Assembly (NCBI GenBank): GCA_016124495.1 | Contig: WGNP01000001.1 | Location: 168,530 to 232,529, forward strand | DNA length: 64,000 nt | Direction: 5' to 3' | Source of the DNA: Hyphomonas sp. | Lineage (GTDB): Bacteria > Pseudomonadota > Alphaproteobacteria > Caulobacterales > Hyphomonadaceae | Shown: positions 18,558 through 27,449 of the stretch, piece by piece | Layout of the letters: every line of letters begins with the position of its first letter | How positions within the stretch are numbered: position 1 is the first letter of the stretch | Translations under genes and position numbers: made by a program | Notes under the pieces: model-generated | What the model saw: only the letters and a program-made list of their open reading frames with translations | Database searches by the model: none | What the model was told of the DNA's origin: nothing

Positions 18558-20144
18558 ATGCAGCAATCGCTCCAGCCGCTTGTGCCGGCTCCACTGGTCT
18601 ATCGGCCAGAACGCACCCGCTCTAACCTGTTTACCGGCCTCCTGCGCGCGGCGCGGGAGTTCGGTCAGGACAAGCCCGTCCTCGTCGACGGGGATGAGCG
18701 CGTCCTCAGCTACAAGGAAATCATCCGGGCGGCCTTCGGTCTCGGCTCGGCCCTTAAGAAGGGTACGAAGCGGGGCGAATCAGTCGGCGTGATGCTGCCG
18801 ACCGGCGCGGGCGCCGTAATCGGCTTTTTCGCGCTGACGGCCTATGGCCGCGTGCCGGCGATGCTGAACTTCACGGCCGGGTCGAAGAACCTGAAAGCCG
18901 CAATGCGCGCCGCAAGGGTGAAGCGACTGATCACGGCGCACAAATTTGTCGAACTCGGCGGACTGCAAGATCTGATCTCGGAACTCTCGAAATCGGTCGA
19001 GATCATCTATCTGGAAGACGTGCGGGAAAAACTGTCGATCGGCGACAAGCTTTCGGCGATCGCCGGGCCGATGCTGCCGACGTTTGTCGGCGCAACGCTC
19101 AGCCACAATAAACCCGGCGTCATCCTGTTTACTTCGGGCACCGAGGGCGAGCCGAAAGGTGTTGTCCTCAGTCACGAAAACATCATGGCGAACGTCGAGC
19201 AGGTGCGCGCACATATCGGTCTTAGTCCGGATACGGACATTGTGTTCAATCCGCTGCCGACCTTTCACTGCTTCGGCCTGACGGTAGGCGCGCTGCTGCC
19301 CCTGATCGCCGGAATCAAGGTGGTCTTCCACCCCTCCCCGCTGCAGCCGAAGGAAATCGTCCGGCGGATCCGCGAGAGCGGCGCAACAATCCTGCTCGCC
19401 ACCGACACGTTCATCTCGCAATACGCCCGGACCGGCGCAGATGGCGACATGGATTCGATCCGCCTCGCCGTTTGCGGCGCTGAGCGGGTGAAGGACGAAA
19501 CGCGCGACTATGTGCGCCGCAAGTTCAATATCGAGATTCTCGAAGGCTATGGCGCGACCGAAGCCTCGCCGGTAGTCGCGGCCAATCAGTGGGAGAATAA
19601 CCGTCCGGGCACGGTTGGCCCGCTGATGGCGGGCATGTCATCCAAGCTCGTGCCGGTGGAGGGCATCCCGGAGGGCGGGCGCCTGCATATCCGCGGGCCG
19701 AACATCATGATGGGCTATCTGCGCCCCTCCAATCCCGGCGCGATCGAAAAGCTGATCGATGGCTGGCATGATACCGGCGATATCGTGGACATAGACGCAG
19801 ACGGCTTCATCAAGATCCTTGGCCGGGTGAAGCGTTTTGCGAAAATTGGCGGCGAGATGGTCTCGCTGGCGGCCGTGGAGAACTGCGCCGCGGCCGTTTG
19901 GCCGGATCACATGCATGCGGCGGTGACCCTGCCCGACCCCAAGAAGGGCGAGCAGGTCGTCCTGCTCAGCGAGGCGCCGGAAGCCTCACGCGGGCCCATT
20001 CTGACTTGGGCGCAAAGCCACGGTGTGCCAGAAATTTCCGTACCCAGACGGGTGTTCAAGGTGGCCCAGATTCCGGTGCTTGGCACCGGCAAAGTCGATT
20101 ATGGCGCGGTCCGCATGCAGGCAGAGCGCCTGATGAACGACTAG
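18558..20144 (+). CDS. AMP-dependent acyl-CoA/acyl-ACP synthetase
   Basis: This 528-residue ANL-superfamily ligase has the phosphate loop FTSGTEGEPKG, the GYGATEAS adenine motif, the DTGDI hinge region and a C-terminal GTGKVDY carrying the catalytic lysine. Overall it resembles the ligase half of Aas (acyl-ACP synthetase) more than long-chain FadD, judging from the PTFHCFGLTVG region and the short N-terminus. It activates fatty acids with ATP. Its position next to phaZ and phaC suggests it recycles or supplies 3-hydroxy fatty acids for the PHA cycle. Its stop overlaps the stop of the convergent phaZ gene by three to four bases. Confidence 0.88.
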   Translation: MQQSLQPLVPAPLVYRPERTRSNLFTGLLRAAREFGQDKPVLVDGDERVLSYKEIIRAAFGLGSALKKGTKRGESVGVMLPTGAGAVIGFFALTAYGRVPAMLNFTAGSKNLKAAMRAARVKRLITAHKFVELGGLQDLISELSKSVEIIYLEDVREKLSIGDKLSAIAGPMLPTFVGATLSHNKPGVILFTSGTEGEPKGVVLSHENIMANVEQVRAHIGLSPDTDIVFNPLPTFHCFGLTVGALLPLIAGIKVVFHPSPLQPKEIVRRIRESGATILLATDTFISQYARTGADGDMDSIRLAVCGAERVKDETRDYVRRKFNIEILEGYGATEASPVVAANQWENNRPGTVGPLMAGMSSKLVPVEGIPEGGRLHIRGPNIMMGYLRPSNPGAIEKLIDGWHDTGDIVDIDADGFIKILGRVKRFAKIGGEMVSLAAVENCAAAVWPDHMHAAVTLPDPKKGEQVVLLSEAPEASRGPILTWAQSHGVPEISVPRRVFKVAQIPVLGTGKVDYGAVRMQAERLMND

Positions 20145-20980
20145 GCCGCTTTCGCCCCGCGCAGCGCCGGGTCGCCAAGGAAGCCGTTGATCACGCTGGC
20201 GGTCTCGGCGGCGCGGGTCACGAGGAACAGGTGCCCGCCTCCTTCCACCACATGCAGGCGCGCATCCGGCAGGGCCCAGCTGAGGATCTGGCCGTTGACC
20301 AGCGGCACGACCGTATCCTTGTCGCCCATCATCACCAGCGTCGGCATCTTCAGGAAACGGATGAACGGCAAGCTCGACCAGCCGGCAAAAGCAAGGAGCT
20401 GGTATATGTAGCCCTTGGGGTCCGGCGGCAGCAGGCCGTCAATGTGGCGGCCGGCGGAGTCGTCCGCCATGTCGCCGTAGAGGGTCGCGAAATTCTCGCG
20501 CATGAATTCAGGATCGGTGTAGCGGCGCGTATCGACCATACGTGACAGCGAGGCCGGGCGGCCGGGGATCATCGTCATGCCGGACGAGGTTGCGCAGAGG
20601 ATCAGCCTGTTCACACGGTTGCGGTACTGGAAGGCAAACTGCTGGGCGAGCGCGCCGCCCCAGGAGACGCCCATGACATCGACCAGGTCGAAGCCAAGGC
20701 GGTCGCTCAGCTTGCGCGCCCAGCGGGCGGCCATCCAGTGGCGGTAGGGCCACTGCGTCACCGGGCTGAGGCCGACGCCTGGCACATCAAACGTGAGGAT
20801 TTCCCGGTCCGGGAACATGTCACCCAGCGCCAGGGTCAGCTCAAGGTTGGCGCCAATGCCATTGAAGAAGACCAGCGGCAATTCCTGGCTTTTAGCCGGC
20901 TTTTCCCAGTATGCCGTCCGCAGCATGACGCCGTCGACGTCCTGCATGGTGATTTCCGGCATGCGCTTGTAGGTGGCCAT
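20141..20980 (-). CDS. phaZ: Intracellular polyhydroxyalkanoate depolymerase-like alpha/beta hydrolase
   Basis: This 279-residue alpha/beta hydrolase has the nucleophile elbow GVSWGG (Ser106) identical to that of medium-chain-length PhaZ of pseudomonads, followed by ALAQQFAFQYRNRVNRLIL. The catalytic Asp is in MMGDKDTVVPL and the His in EGGGHLF. It should cleave stored PHA inside the cell to 3-hydroxy acids. It starts at the ATG at 20980, ten bases after the phaC stop, so the two form an operon that makes and mobilises the polymer. An alternative is a generic ester hydrolase, but context and elbow favour PhaZ. Confidence 0.85.
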   Translation of the reverse strand: MATYKRMPEITMQDVDGVMLRTAYWEKPAKSQELPLVFFNGIGANLELTLALGDMFPDREILTFDVPGVGLSPVTQWPYRHWMAARWARKLSDRLGFDLVDVMGVSWGGALAQQFAFQYRNRVNRLILCATSSGMTMIPGRPASLSRMVDTRRYTDPEFMRENFATLYGDMADDSAGRHIDGLLPPDPKGYIYQLLAFAGWSSLPFIRFLKMPTLVMMGDKDTVVPLVNGQILSWALPDARLHVVEGGGHLFLVTRAAETASVINGFLGDPALRGAKAA

Positions 20981-20990
20981 GAAGCAGTCC

Positions 20991-22679
20991 TTAGTCGTTG
21001 AAGACGTAACGGCCCGGCGCCGCATATAGTTCCGGGAAGGCCGCGCTGCCGACCGATGCGGGAGCTGCCTTAAGCGGACCAGAGCGTTCCTTCAGCCATT
21101 CGCCCCAGCGCGGCCACCAGGAGCCGTTGTGCTCCTCGGCGCTCGCGGCCCATTCATCCGGCGTCGGTTTTATCTGGGTGCTGCGGAAATACTTGGCCTT
21201 GGGGTTGCCCGGCGGGTTGATCAGCGATTGCAGGTGGCCACTGGAGGAGAGCACGAACTCGACATTCTTCGAACCGAGCAGACCCGGCGTGCGGTAGCAG
21301 GCCTTCCACGGGGTGATGTGATCTGTGAGGCCGGCGACCACGAACGCATCCGATGTCACCTTGCTGAGGTCCGCGATGTGGCCCGCCACCTCCACCGTAC
21401 CCGGATAATCAAAGGGCTGCTGGAGGGCGATATCGAGGTAGTCGGAGTGGAGCTGCGCTGGCAGGTTCGTCGAGTCATTGTTCCAGAACAGCACGTCATA
21501 CGGCGGCGGGTCTTCGCCCATCAGGTAGTTGTTGACGACATAGTTCCAGATGAGGTCGTTCGGGCGCATCCAGGCAAACATGCGGGCAAGGTCGTCACCC
21601 TTCAGGATGCCGCGGGCCTTCGACATCTTGCGGGCAATCTCCAGGCTGCCATCGGAGACGATCTGGCCGATGTCGCTGTCTTCCTTTTGCGGATTCAGAA
21701 CGCAGACCATGAAGGTCAGCGCATTGATGCGCTTGTCACCGGCCGCAGCCAGCAAGCTGGCAAATGTTGCCGTCGTGATGCCGCCTGAGCAGGCGCCGGA
21801 TACATTCAGCTTAGGCGACTTGGTGATCTTGCGCACGACTTCGCTTGCCTGGACCAGGCTGTCGATATAGTCCGCAAGGCCCCAGCCGCGATGCTCCTTG
21901 ACCGGATTGCGCCAGGAGATGACGAAGGTCTGCTGTTCCATCGCGAGGAGGAACTGCACCATCGACGTCATCGGCGTCAGGTCCATGGCATAGAACTTGT
22001 TGATCTGCGGCGGGATGATCAGGATCGGCGTCTTGTAGACCTTCTCCGTCGTCGGCGCATACTGGATCAGCTCCAGCATCTCGTTTTTCCAGACAACCGC
22101 CCCTTGCGAGATGGCAAGGTTGCCGCCGACCTTGAACGGGCGCTTGTCGACCTGCGAGGGCAGGCCGCCATTCTTTGTCAGGTCGTCATAAAGGTTCTTC
22201 ATACCCTTCAGCAGCGACAGGCCGCCGGAATCGACGACGCGCTTGGTGGCGGCCGGGTTGCCGATCAGCGTGTTCGTCGGCGCCAGGGCGTCGGTGATCA
22301 TGCCCATCACGAACTTGGCGCGGGCATGTTCCAGCTCGCTCATCTTGATTTCGCTGACCCACTCGTGGAGGTGTTCCTGGGTCGCGAGGAAGGCCTGCAT
22401 GCCGCGCTTGTAGAAGGGGTTATGCTCCCAGGCAGGATCCTTGAACCGCCGATCCTTTTTGTCGGCTTCGCGTTTCGACTTACCGAGCAGGATTTCAGTG
22501 TTCTCGGATGTGATCTTCCGCGCCGCCCTGGCGGTCGTCACCGGATTGGTGACCGAAGAGCGCAGCATCATCGCTACGGCGCCCAGCAGTTCCTGCCGGT
22601 TAATGCCACCCAGCAACGGGTTAAGGGCCGTCGTGCTCTGCGCCGCATTCTGGGCGATTTCGTCCTCAGGTGTACTCAT
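20991..22679 (-). CDS. phaC: Poly(3-hydroxyalkanoate) synthase, class II-like
   Basis: This 562-residue PHA polymerase has the lipase-box variant GACSGG (295-300) with nucleophile Cys297, the catalytic Asp in AGLTDHITPW and the His in SSSGHLQSL. Downstream LFWNNDSTNLP and the WWPRWGEWL stretch are typical of PhaC. The Cys box GACSGG and overall length are those of the medium-chain-length class II enzymes rather than class I (GYCxGG). It polymerises (R)-3-hydroxyacyl-CoA at granules. It leads the phaC-phaZ operon and diverges from a TetR gene; the 150-base gap has candidate operator repeats. Confidence 0.95.
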   Translation of the reverse strand: MSTPEDEIAQNAAQSTTALNPLLGGINRQELLGAVAMMLRSSVTNPVTTARAARKITSENTEILLGKSKREADKKDRRFKDPAWEHNPFYKRGMQAFLATQEHLHEWVSEIKMSELEHARAKFVMGMITDALAPTNTLIGNPAATKRVVDSGGLSLLKGMKNLYDDLTKNGGLPSQVDKRPFKVGGNLAISQGAVVWKNEMLELIQYAPTTEKVYKTPILIIPPQINKFYAMDLTPMTSMVQFLLAMEQQTFVISWRNPVKEHRGWGLADYIDSLVQASEVVRKITKSPKLNVSGACSGGITTATFASLLAAAGDKRINALTFMVCVLNPQKEDSDIGQIVSDGSLEIARKMSKARGILKGDDLARMFAWMRPNDLIWNYVVNNYLMGEDPPPYDVLFWNNDSTNLPAQLHSDYLDIALQQPFDYPGTVEVAGHIADLSKVTSDAFVVAGLTDHITPWKACYRTPGLLGSKNVEFVLSSSGHLQSLINPPGNPKAKYFRSTQIKPTPDEWAASAEEHNGSWWPRWGEWLKERSGPLKAAPASVGSAAFPELYAAPGRYVFND

Positions 22680-22778
22680 TCCAATCCCCCCCGGATGCCG
22701 GCGGCCTCTCCCGGCGGTGATCCGCCAGTGGCCGGTCTAATCGCGTTCCCTTGCCATCCGGCAAAAAGACCGTGGTAA

Positions 22779-22822
22779 ATTTACCTGCAAAATTCGTTTC
22801 ACAGTCAGATTTAGCTGTCAAA
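22779..22822. promoter_or_regulatory. Candidate operator repeats and -35 box between phaC and the TetR gene
   Basis: Two similar half-elements occur 30 bases apart in direct orientation: ATTTACCTGCAAA (22779-22791) and ATTTAGCTGTCAAA (22809-22822). The second contains, on the minus strand, TTGACA, a good -35 for phaC, though no convincing -10 is seen at the right distance. Their position between divergent genes makes binding by the TetR protein plausible but untested. Confidence 0.35.
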
Positions 22823-22836
22823 CTGCCCGAGTGGCC

Positions 22837-23469
22837 ATGAAAACACGCGACCGTATACTTGAAGTCAGCCTCCTTCTCTTCAACGAGGAAGGTGAAAGCG
22901 GGCTGTCGTCTGTCGATATTGCCAATGCGCTCGAGATCAGTCCCGGTAATCTTTACTATCACTTCAAGGGCAAGGACGCGATCAACCGCGCCCTTTTCGA
23001 CCGGTTCGAAGAGGAGATGCGCGTCATCCTGCGCGGCTCGAAAGGCGGGCTGGCCTCGATCGAGGACAACTGGGTCTACACCTACATCCTGCTGGAAGAG
23101 ATCTATGACTTCCGCTTCTTCTACCGCGACCTTGCGGGCCTGCTGGCTCGCTACCCTGACCTTGCCATCCGCTTCCGCAGCCTTGTCGCCGCCAAGCGCC
23201 AGACGATTGCGCGGATCCTCAGCGATCTGGAAAGGGCCGGAACGCTGACCATCGACAAGCGGCTCAGGGGGCCGCTGATCGACCAGATCATCACGACACT
23301 GACTTTCTGGCTCGCCGGCGATGCATTGACCAAAGAGGTCCATGACGGCCCCGCCCTCATCCACAAAACGGTGTTCCAGGTGATGTGCCTGATGGTGCCC
23401 TACATGGGCGAGTCCGGTCCGGCCACTCTGGGGCATATGATCCGGCATTTCGACGAAACGAAGGGATAA
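22837..23469 (+). CDS. phaD: TetR-family regulator, PhaD-like
   Basis: This is a 210-residue TetR protein. The N-terminal HTH spans about residues 5-48 (RILEVSLLLFNEEG, then SSVDIANALEISPGNLYYHFKGKD); the rest is the helical ligand-binding domain, with the YDFRFFYRDLAGLL helix typical of PhaD. PhaD of pseudomonads binds a PHA-derived acyl-CoA and activates pha transcription. Divergence from phaC supports the same role. ATG at 22837 was chosen over the GTG two codons earlier; neither has a strong Shine-Dalgarno sequence. A hairpin terminator follows the stop. Confidence 0.8.
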   Translation: MKTRDRILEVSLLLFNEEGESGLSSVDIANALEISPGNLYYHFKGKDAINRALFDRFEEEMRVILRGSKGGLASIEDNWVYTYILLEEIYDFRFFYRDLAGLLARYPDLAIRFRSLVAAKRQTIARILSDLERAGTLTIDKRLRGPLIDQIITTLTFWLAGDALTKEVHDGPALIHKTVFQVMCLMVPYMGESGPATLGHMIRHFDETKG

Positions 23470-23503
23470 GGGCGAGCCGGCAGGCCCGCCCTCTTCCTTT
23501 TTC
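23469..23503. terminator. Hairpin with T-rich tail between phaD and phasin
   Basis: AGGGCG (23469-23474) pairs with CGCCCT (23487-23492), with an inner GCC/GGC pairing, and is followed on the plus strand by CTTCCTTTTTCC. It lies between two convergent stops and probably ends the phaD transcript. Confidence 0.65.
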
Positions 23504-23504
23504 C

Positions 23505-24326
23505 TCAGGCGCCAGATTTCGCCAGCTTCGACCAATCGGCTTTCGCCACGCGGCCACGGCCAGCGACTTTCGCATCGAGCGCTTCCAGTTCAGCCTTCTT
23601 CAGCGCGGCAACCTGCGCAAAGCGCGTCAGGCCTTCTGCGTTCAGTTTCCTGGCGAGCGCCGGGCCGATGCCGGTGGCCTGCGTCAGGTCGTCGGCGCCC
23701 TCCGGGGCCGCGAACGCTGTCTTGACGGCCTTCGTCGTCTTGCGGGCGGCTTTCCTGGCGGTCTTGGCAACTTCTGCACCGGTCTCGCCGGCGACCGCTT
23801 CGATCTCCGCCGTAAGGCGCGCGAGGCGGGCTTTCAGATCGGAATCAGCGACTTTTGCGCGGGCTTTCGAGGTGACGCTCGCTACTTCATCTTCCAGCTT
23901 GTCAATCTGGCGGGCGACTTTCCTGCGTACATCGGCAAGGCCTTTGACGCCGAGCAGGTCGCGCATCCGGTCGAGGCGCGCTTCGAACTGGTCGCGGGCC
24001 TGAACCTGCATGTCGCGCACGGTCTCAATGGTTTTCGAAACGCGTTTGGAGGCGCCGGCCACGCGCTCATCGGCAACCAGCTTGGCGCGCACGTCATGTT
24101 CTATTTCCGAACCGCGCTTCACAAGGTCTTCGAAGACGTCAGCCGATTGCCTGTTGAGCACGTTCGCACCAGCAACAGCCGTATCATAAGCTTTGCCATA
24201 AGCGCCGACACCGGCGAGCCAGATCTTGTAGGCCATCTCGGTCGACTGGGCTTCGACTTTCTTGCCGACAGCCGCCGCTTTTGCGCGGGCTTTGGCCTGG
24301 GTGGATTTCACGGGTTTCTTCGCCAT
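23505..24326 (-). CDS. Phasin-like granule protein with C-terminal helix-hairpin-helix domain
   Basis: This 273-residue protein starts with a Lys/Ala-rich segment (MAKKPVKSTQAKARAK). Residues about 30-150 form a long amphipathic helical region with the phasin-type WLAGVGAYGKAYD motif. A second Lys/Ala/Thr-rich linker (AARKTTKAVKTAF) follows, then a C-terminal domain of about 60 residues (DLTQATGIGPALARKL onwards) that reads as a helix-hairpin-helix module. Phasins coat PHA granules; basic tails in PhaF-type phasins bind DNA. The start is fixed by AAAGGAG six bases before the ATG at 24326. An upstream in-frame extension was rejected. It completes the pha cluster. Confidence 0.82.
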   Translation of the reverse strand: MAKKPVKSTQAKARAKAAAVGKKVEAQSTEMAYKIWLAGVGAYGKAYDTAVAGANVLNRQSADVFEDLVKRGSEIEHDVRAKLVADERVAGASKRVSKTIETVRDMQVQARDQFEARLDRMRDLLGVKGLADVRRKVARQIDKLEDEVASVTSKARAKVADSDLKARLARLTAEIEAVAGETGAEVAKTARKAARKTTKAVKTAFAAPEGADDLTQATGIGPALARKLNAEGLTRFAQVAALKKAELEALDAKVAGRGRVAKADWSKLAKSGA

Positions 24327-24472
24327 GAGGGGCTCCTTTGCGGGGGAAGATGAGTTCATGCCGCCCGTTCTGGGGAAAAAGTCTAGAAAGCGCATACTAA
24401 TCGCTGTTTGCCTTGAACTCAGGGTGGTTTGCGCTCTATCGAAGCCCGAGGATCAACATGGAGGAGACCGCG

Positions 24473-25162
24473 ATGAGCACAGTGGACTACACGATCGATG
24501 GCCAGACCTATGAAGGCTACTTCCTGACCCCTGCTGGCAACCCGGATGCGCCGCTGGTTGTCATCTGCCACAACTGGGCTGGCGTCGGTGACAACGAGAA
24601 GCAGAAAGCGCGCATCATCGCCGAGGAGTTTGGCTACGCTGCTTTTGCCATCGACGTTTACGGCAAGGGCAAGCGCGGCACGAACCAGGCAGAATGCGAA
24701 AGCCTGATGTATCCTCTCGTGGGTGACCGCGCCGAATTGCAAAAAAGACTTGCTGCCAGCATCAACGCGGCGAAAGCCAGATCAGGCGCAACGAAAACCG
24801 CGGCTATCGGCTTCTGCTTCGGCGGCCTCTGCGTACTGGACATGGCGCGGGCCGGCATGGACGTGCTCGGCGTCGCCTCGTTCCACGGCCTGTTCCGTCC
24901 GGCTGAGAATATCCCGGCCCCGAAGATCAAGGCAAAGGTGCTGATCGAGCATGGCTGGCGCGATCCGATGGCGACGCCGGAGGATGTGCTTGCCATCGCC
25001 AGGGAGTTTGCCGGCAGCGACTGGCAGCTGCACGCGCACGGCCTTGCCACCCACGCCTTCACGACGGTCGGTGCCACGGGCGACGCAACGCAGTATCATG
25101 CCGATACTGATCGCCGCAGCTTTGCTTATCTGAAAACCTTCCTGGCTGAAGTCTTCAGCTGA
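24473..25162 (+). CDS. Dienelactone hydrolase family protein
   Basis: This 229-residue alpha/beta hydrolase has a cysteine nucleophile elbow, GFCFGG (about 117-122), an acidic residue in GWRDP and a His in THAFT, giving the Cys-Asp-His triad of dienelactone hydrolases. The N-terminal VICHNWAGVGDNEK loop is typical. These enzymes open carboxymethylenebutenolide or related esters; the true substrate here is unknown. GGAGGAG lies eight bases before the ATG at 24473. It is divergent from the phasin gene and convergent with phoB, with an imperfectly tailed hairpin at 25174-25195. Confidence 0.88.
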   Translation: MSTVDYTIDGQTYEGYFLTPAGNPDAPLVVICHNWAGVGDNEKQKARIIAEEFGYAAFAIDVYGKGKRGTNQAECESLMYPLVGDRAELQKRLAASINAAKARSGATKTAAIGFCFGGLCVLDMARAGMDVLGVASFHGLFRPAENIPAPKIKAKVLIEHGWRDPMATPEDVLAIAREFAGSDWQLHAHGLATHAFTTVGATGDATQYHADTDRRSFAYLKTFLAEVFS

Positions 25163-25173
25163 CGGATCAATGG

Positions 25174-25195
25174 CGGGCGCTGCTTGCGGCGCCCG
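25174..25195. terminator. GC-rich hairpin between convergent dienelactone hydrolase gene and phoB
   Basis: CGGGCGC (25174-25180) pairs perfectly with GCGCCCG (25189-25195) around an 8-base loop. No T-run follows on either strand, so intrinsic termination would be weak, but its place between two stops suits a bidirectional terminator. Confidence 0.45.
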
Positions 25196-25882
25196 TCAAT
25201 CCTCGCGCAGGGCGTAGCCGGCCGATCGCACGGTCCGGATCGGATCATCCCCGCCGCCATTGCGAAGCGCCTTGCGCAAGCGCCCGACATGCACGTCGAC
25301 GGTGCGCGCCTCGACGTAGACGTCCGAGCCCCATACCGTATCAAGAAGCTGCTCGCGTGAGAACACGCGGCCAGGGTGCTGCATGAAGTAGTCCAGCAGC
25401 CGGAATTCCGTCGGACCAAGGTGGATGTCGGCCCCCTTGCGGGCGACGCGGTGAGCGACCCGGTCGATCTCGATATCGCCCACCGTGATGCGGTCTTCCT
25501 TCAGCCCCGGCCGGATGCGGCGGAGCACGGCGCGCACCCGTGCCATCAGTTCTGTGGTCGAAAAGGGCTTGGTCACATAATCGTCCGCGCCCGTATCAAG
25601 CCCGCGGATCCGGTCGCTTTCCTCGCCGCGTGCGGTGAGCATGATGATCGGAAGGTTGGGATTGCCCCCACCCGTGCGCACACGGCGGCAGATCTCAATG
25701 CCGCTGACTTTCGGCAGCATCCAGTCAAGCAGCAGCAGGTCCGGCGTGCGCTCGTCGAGCATGATCAGCGTTTCCTCGCCGTCCCCGGCTACGCCGACAT
25801 CGTAATCTTCCTTGCGGAGATTGTAGAGCAAGAGCTCGGATACGGCTTTTTCGTCTTCTGCGATCAGCACATAAGGCTTCAT
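25196..25882 (-). CDS. phoB: Phosphate regulon response regulator PhoB
   Basis: This 228-residue OmpR/PhoB-class regulator has a receiver domain with acidic pocket AEDEKA, phospho-acceptor Asp in LLLDWMLPKVSG and Lys in VTKPFS. The winged-helix effector domain (about 130-228) ends with EARTVDVHVGRLRKAL and the IRTVRSAGYAL wing. It binds Pho boxes and activates phosphate-scavenging genes. It is the last gene of the pstC-pstA-pstB-phoU-phoB run, 38 bases after phoU. The partner kinase phoR is not in the window, so it is either upstream of pstC's divergent neighbour or elsewhere in the genome. Confidence 0.96.
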   Translation of the reverse strand: MKPYVLIAEDEKAVSELLLYNLRKEDYDVGVAGDGEETLIMLDERTPDLLLLDWMLPKVSGIEICRRVRTGGGNPNLPIIMLTARGEESDRIRGLDTGADDYVTKPFSTTELMARVRAVLRRIRPGLKEDRITVGDIEIDRVAHRVARKGADIHLGPTEFRLLDYFMQHPGRVFSREQLLDTVWGSDVYVEARTVDVHVGRLRKALRNGGGDDPIRTVRSAGYALRED

Positions 25883-25920
25883 GGGATCGGCTCCATTCTG
25901 TCGGCTTGGCCTTCAGGGGC

Positions 25921-26607
25921 TTAAACCTGGTCCTGTTTCGGCCGTTCGGGTTCGGAGAGGTAATCTCCGACGACCTGGTAATAAACAAACTCGGCGATAT
26001 TCGTGCAATGGTCCCCGATCCGCTCGAGATTCTTCGCCATGAACAGCATGTGTGCGCCAGCCGTGATGCGGCGCGGGTCCTCGACCAGGTAGGTCAGCAT
26101 TTCGCGGAATACGGAGTTGTAGTGGTTGTCGATGTCGTCATCCGACTGCCACACCAGCTTTGCCTTGTCGGGGCTCGCCGAGGCGTAGGCGTTGAGGACG
26201 TTGTTCAACTGGCGTGATACGGGTTTCGACATCCGGACGATGGCGTTGCGCATCTCGTCATTGACATTGTCATCGAGGCGCTGCGCGCGCTTGGCGATGT
26301 TCTTCGCGAGGTCCCCGATCCGCTCCAGCTCGCTCGATATCTTCATCGCCGAGAGGATCATCCGCAGGTCATGGCCCATTGGCTGGCGGCGCGCGATCAG
26401 TGACACAATCTGCCGCTCGGCGTCGGATTCGATGCTGTCCAGGAACAGATCGCGCAACACGACTTCCCTGGCGAGTTCGAGGTCGTTGGCCGATAGCGCC
26501 CGCGTTGAATCCACAATCATGGTTTCGGCGATACCGCCCATCTTCATGATGTCAGCCGACAGCCGTCCCAGTTCTTCGGAATAGGCAGAAACGATATGAT
26601 CAGACAT
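25921..26607 (-). CDS. phoU: Phosphate signalling protein PhoU
   Basis: This 228-residue all-helical protein is made of two repeated three-helix bundles, each with a metal-binding E/DxxxD pattern (EDPRRITAGAHMLFMAKNLERIGDHCTNIAE is the second repeat signature, with ERIGDH; the first is ELERIGDLAKNIA). PhoU couples the Pst transporter to the PhoR kinase and keeps PhoB inactive when phosphate is plentiful. ATG at 26607 (MSDHIV) lies 11 bases after the pstB stop; a long in-frame upstream extension overlapping pstB is spurious. Confidence 0.95.
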   Translation of the reverse strand: MSDHIVSAYSEELGRLSADIMKMGGIAETMIVDSTRALSANDLELAREVVLRDLFLDSIESDAERQIVSLIARRQPMGHDLRMILSAMKISSELERIGDLAKNIAKRAQRLDDNVNDEMRNAIVRMSKPVSRQLNNVLNAYASASPDKAKLVWQSDDDIDNHYNSVFREMLTYLVEDPRRITAGAHMLFMAKNLERIGDHCTNIAEFVYYQVVGDYLSEPERPKQDQV

Positions 26608-26618
26608 GCGTGCCTCGC

Positions 26619-27449
26619 TCAACCGAACCTGCCGGTGATGTAGTCTTCGGTGCGCTTCTCGCGCGGGTTGGTGAAGATCTGGTTGGTGTCGCCCAGTTCC
26701 ACGAGGTTGCCGAGGTGGAAGAACGCCGTGCGCTGCGACACGCGTGCGGCCTGCTGCATGGAGTGGGTCACGATCACGATGCAGTAGCGGCTGCGCAGAT
26801 CGTCGATCAGCTCTTCGATACGCGCCGTGGCAATCGGATCGAGGGCCGAGCAGGGCTCGTCCATCAGGATCACTTCCGGCTGCACGGCAATGGCGCGCGC
26901 GATGCACAGGCGCTGCTGCTGGCCGCCCGAAAGGCTGGTGCCCGGCGCAGTGAGGCGATCCTTCACCTCTTCCCAGAGGCCGGCGCGGCGCAGGCTCTTC
27001 TCGACGATGGCATCGAGGTCTTCGCGGCCATTGGCGAGGCCGTGGATGCGCGGGCCGTAGGCGATGTTATCGTAGATCGATTTCGGGAAAGGGTTCGGCT
27101 TCTGGAACACCATGCCGACGCGCGAGCGCAGCAGCACGGGATCGACATCCTCATCGTTGATGTTTTCGCCGTCCATCAGGATCTCGCCTTCGACGCGGCA
27201 GTTCTCGATGGTGTCGTTCATCCGGTTGAGGCAGCGCAGGAAGGTCGACTTGCCGCAGCCCGAAGGGCCGATCAGAGCGGTCACAGCCCGGTCCGGGAAG
27301 CTCATCGACACATCATGGATCGCCTGCGCCTGGCCATAGAACACCTTGATGTTCCGGCAATCTATGCGCTGGGCGCCGTCTGCGCTGCGAGGGAGTGTGA
27401 GCGTATCGTCCATCATCGCGGGCGTTCCCTGGGTCGTATCCATCACCAT
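26619..27449 (-). CDS. pstB: Phosphate ABC transporter ATP-binding protein PstB
   Basis: This 276-residue ABC ATPase has Walker [11 protein letters not shown]-loop VFQKPNPFP, signature [14 protein letters not shown], Walker [14 protein letters not shown] and the switch His in VTHSMQQA. It energises phosphate import through PstCA. PstB-specific features are RCLNRMND after Walker A and the C-terminal [14 protein letters not shown]. The start overlaps the pstA stop (ATG at 27449, with a second ATG two codons in), so translation is probably coupled. Confidence 0.97.
   Translation of the reverse strand: MVMDTTQGTPAMMDDTLTLPRSADGAQRIDCRNIKVFYGQAQAIHDVSMSFPDRAVTALIGPSGCGKSTFLRCLNRMNDTIENCRVEGEILMDGENINDEDVDPVLLRSRVGMVFQKPNPFPKSIYDNIAYGPRIHGLANGREDLDAIVEKSLRRAGLWEEVKDRLTAPGTSLSGGQQQRLCIARAIAVQPEVILMDEPCSALDPIATARIEELIDDLRSRYCIVIVTHSMQQAARVSQRTAFFHLGNLVELGDTNQIFTNPREKRTEDYITGRFG

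Noticed and set aside
24413..24472. Longer start for the dienelactone hydrolase gene
   Set aside because: The upstream 20 codons lack similarity, and GGAGGAG is placed correctly for the ATG at 24473.
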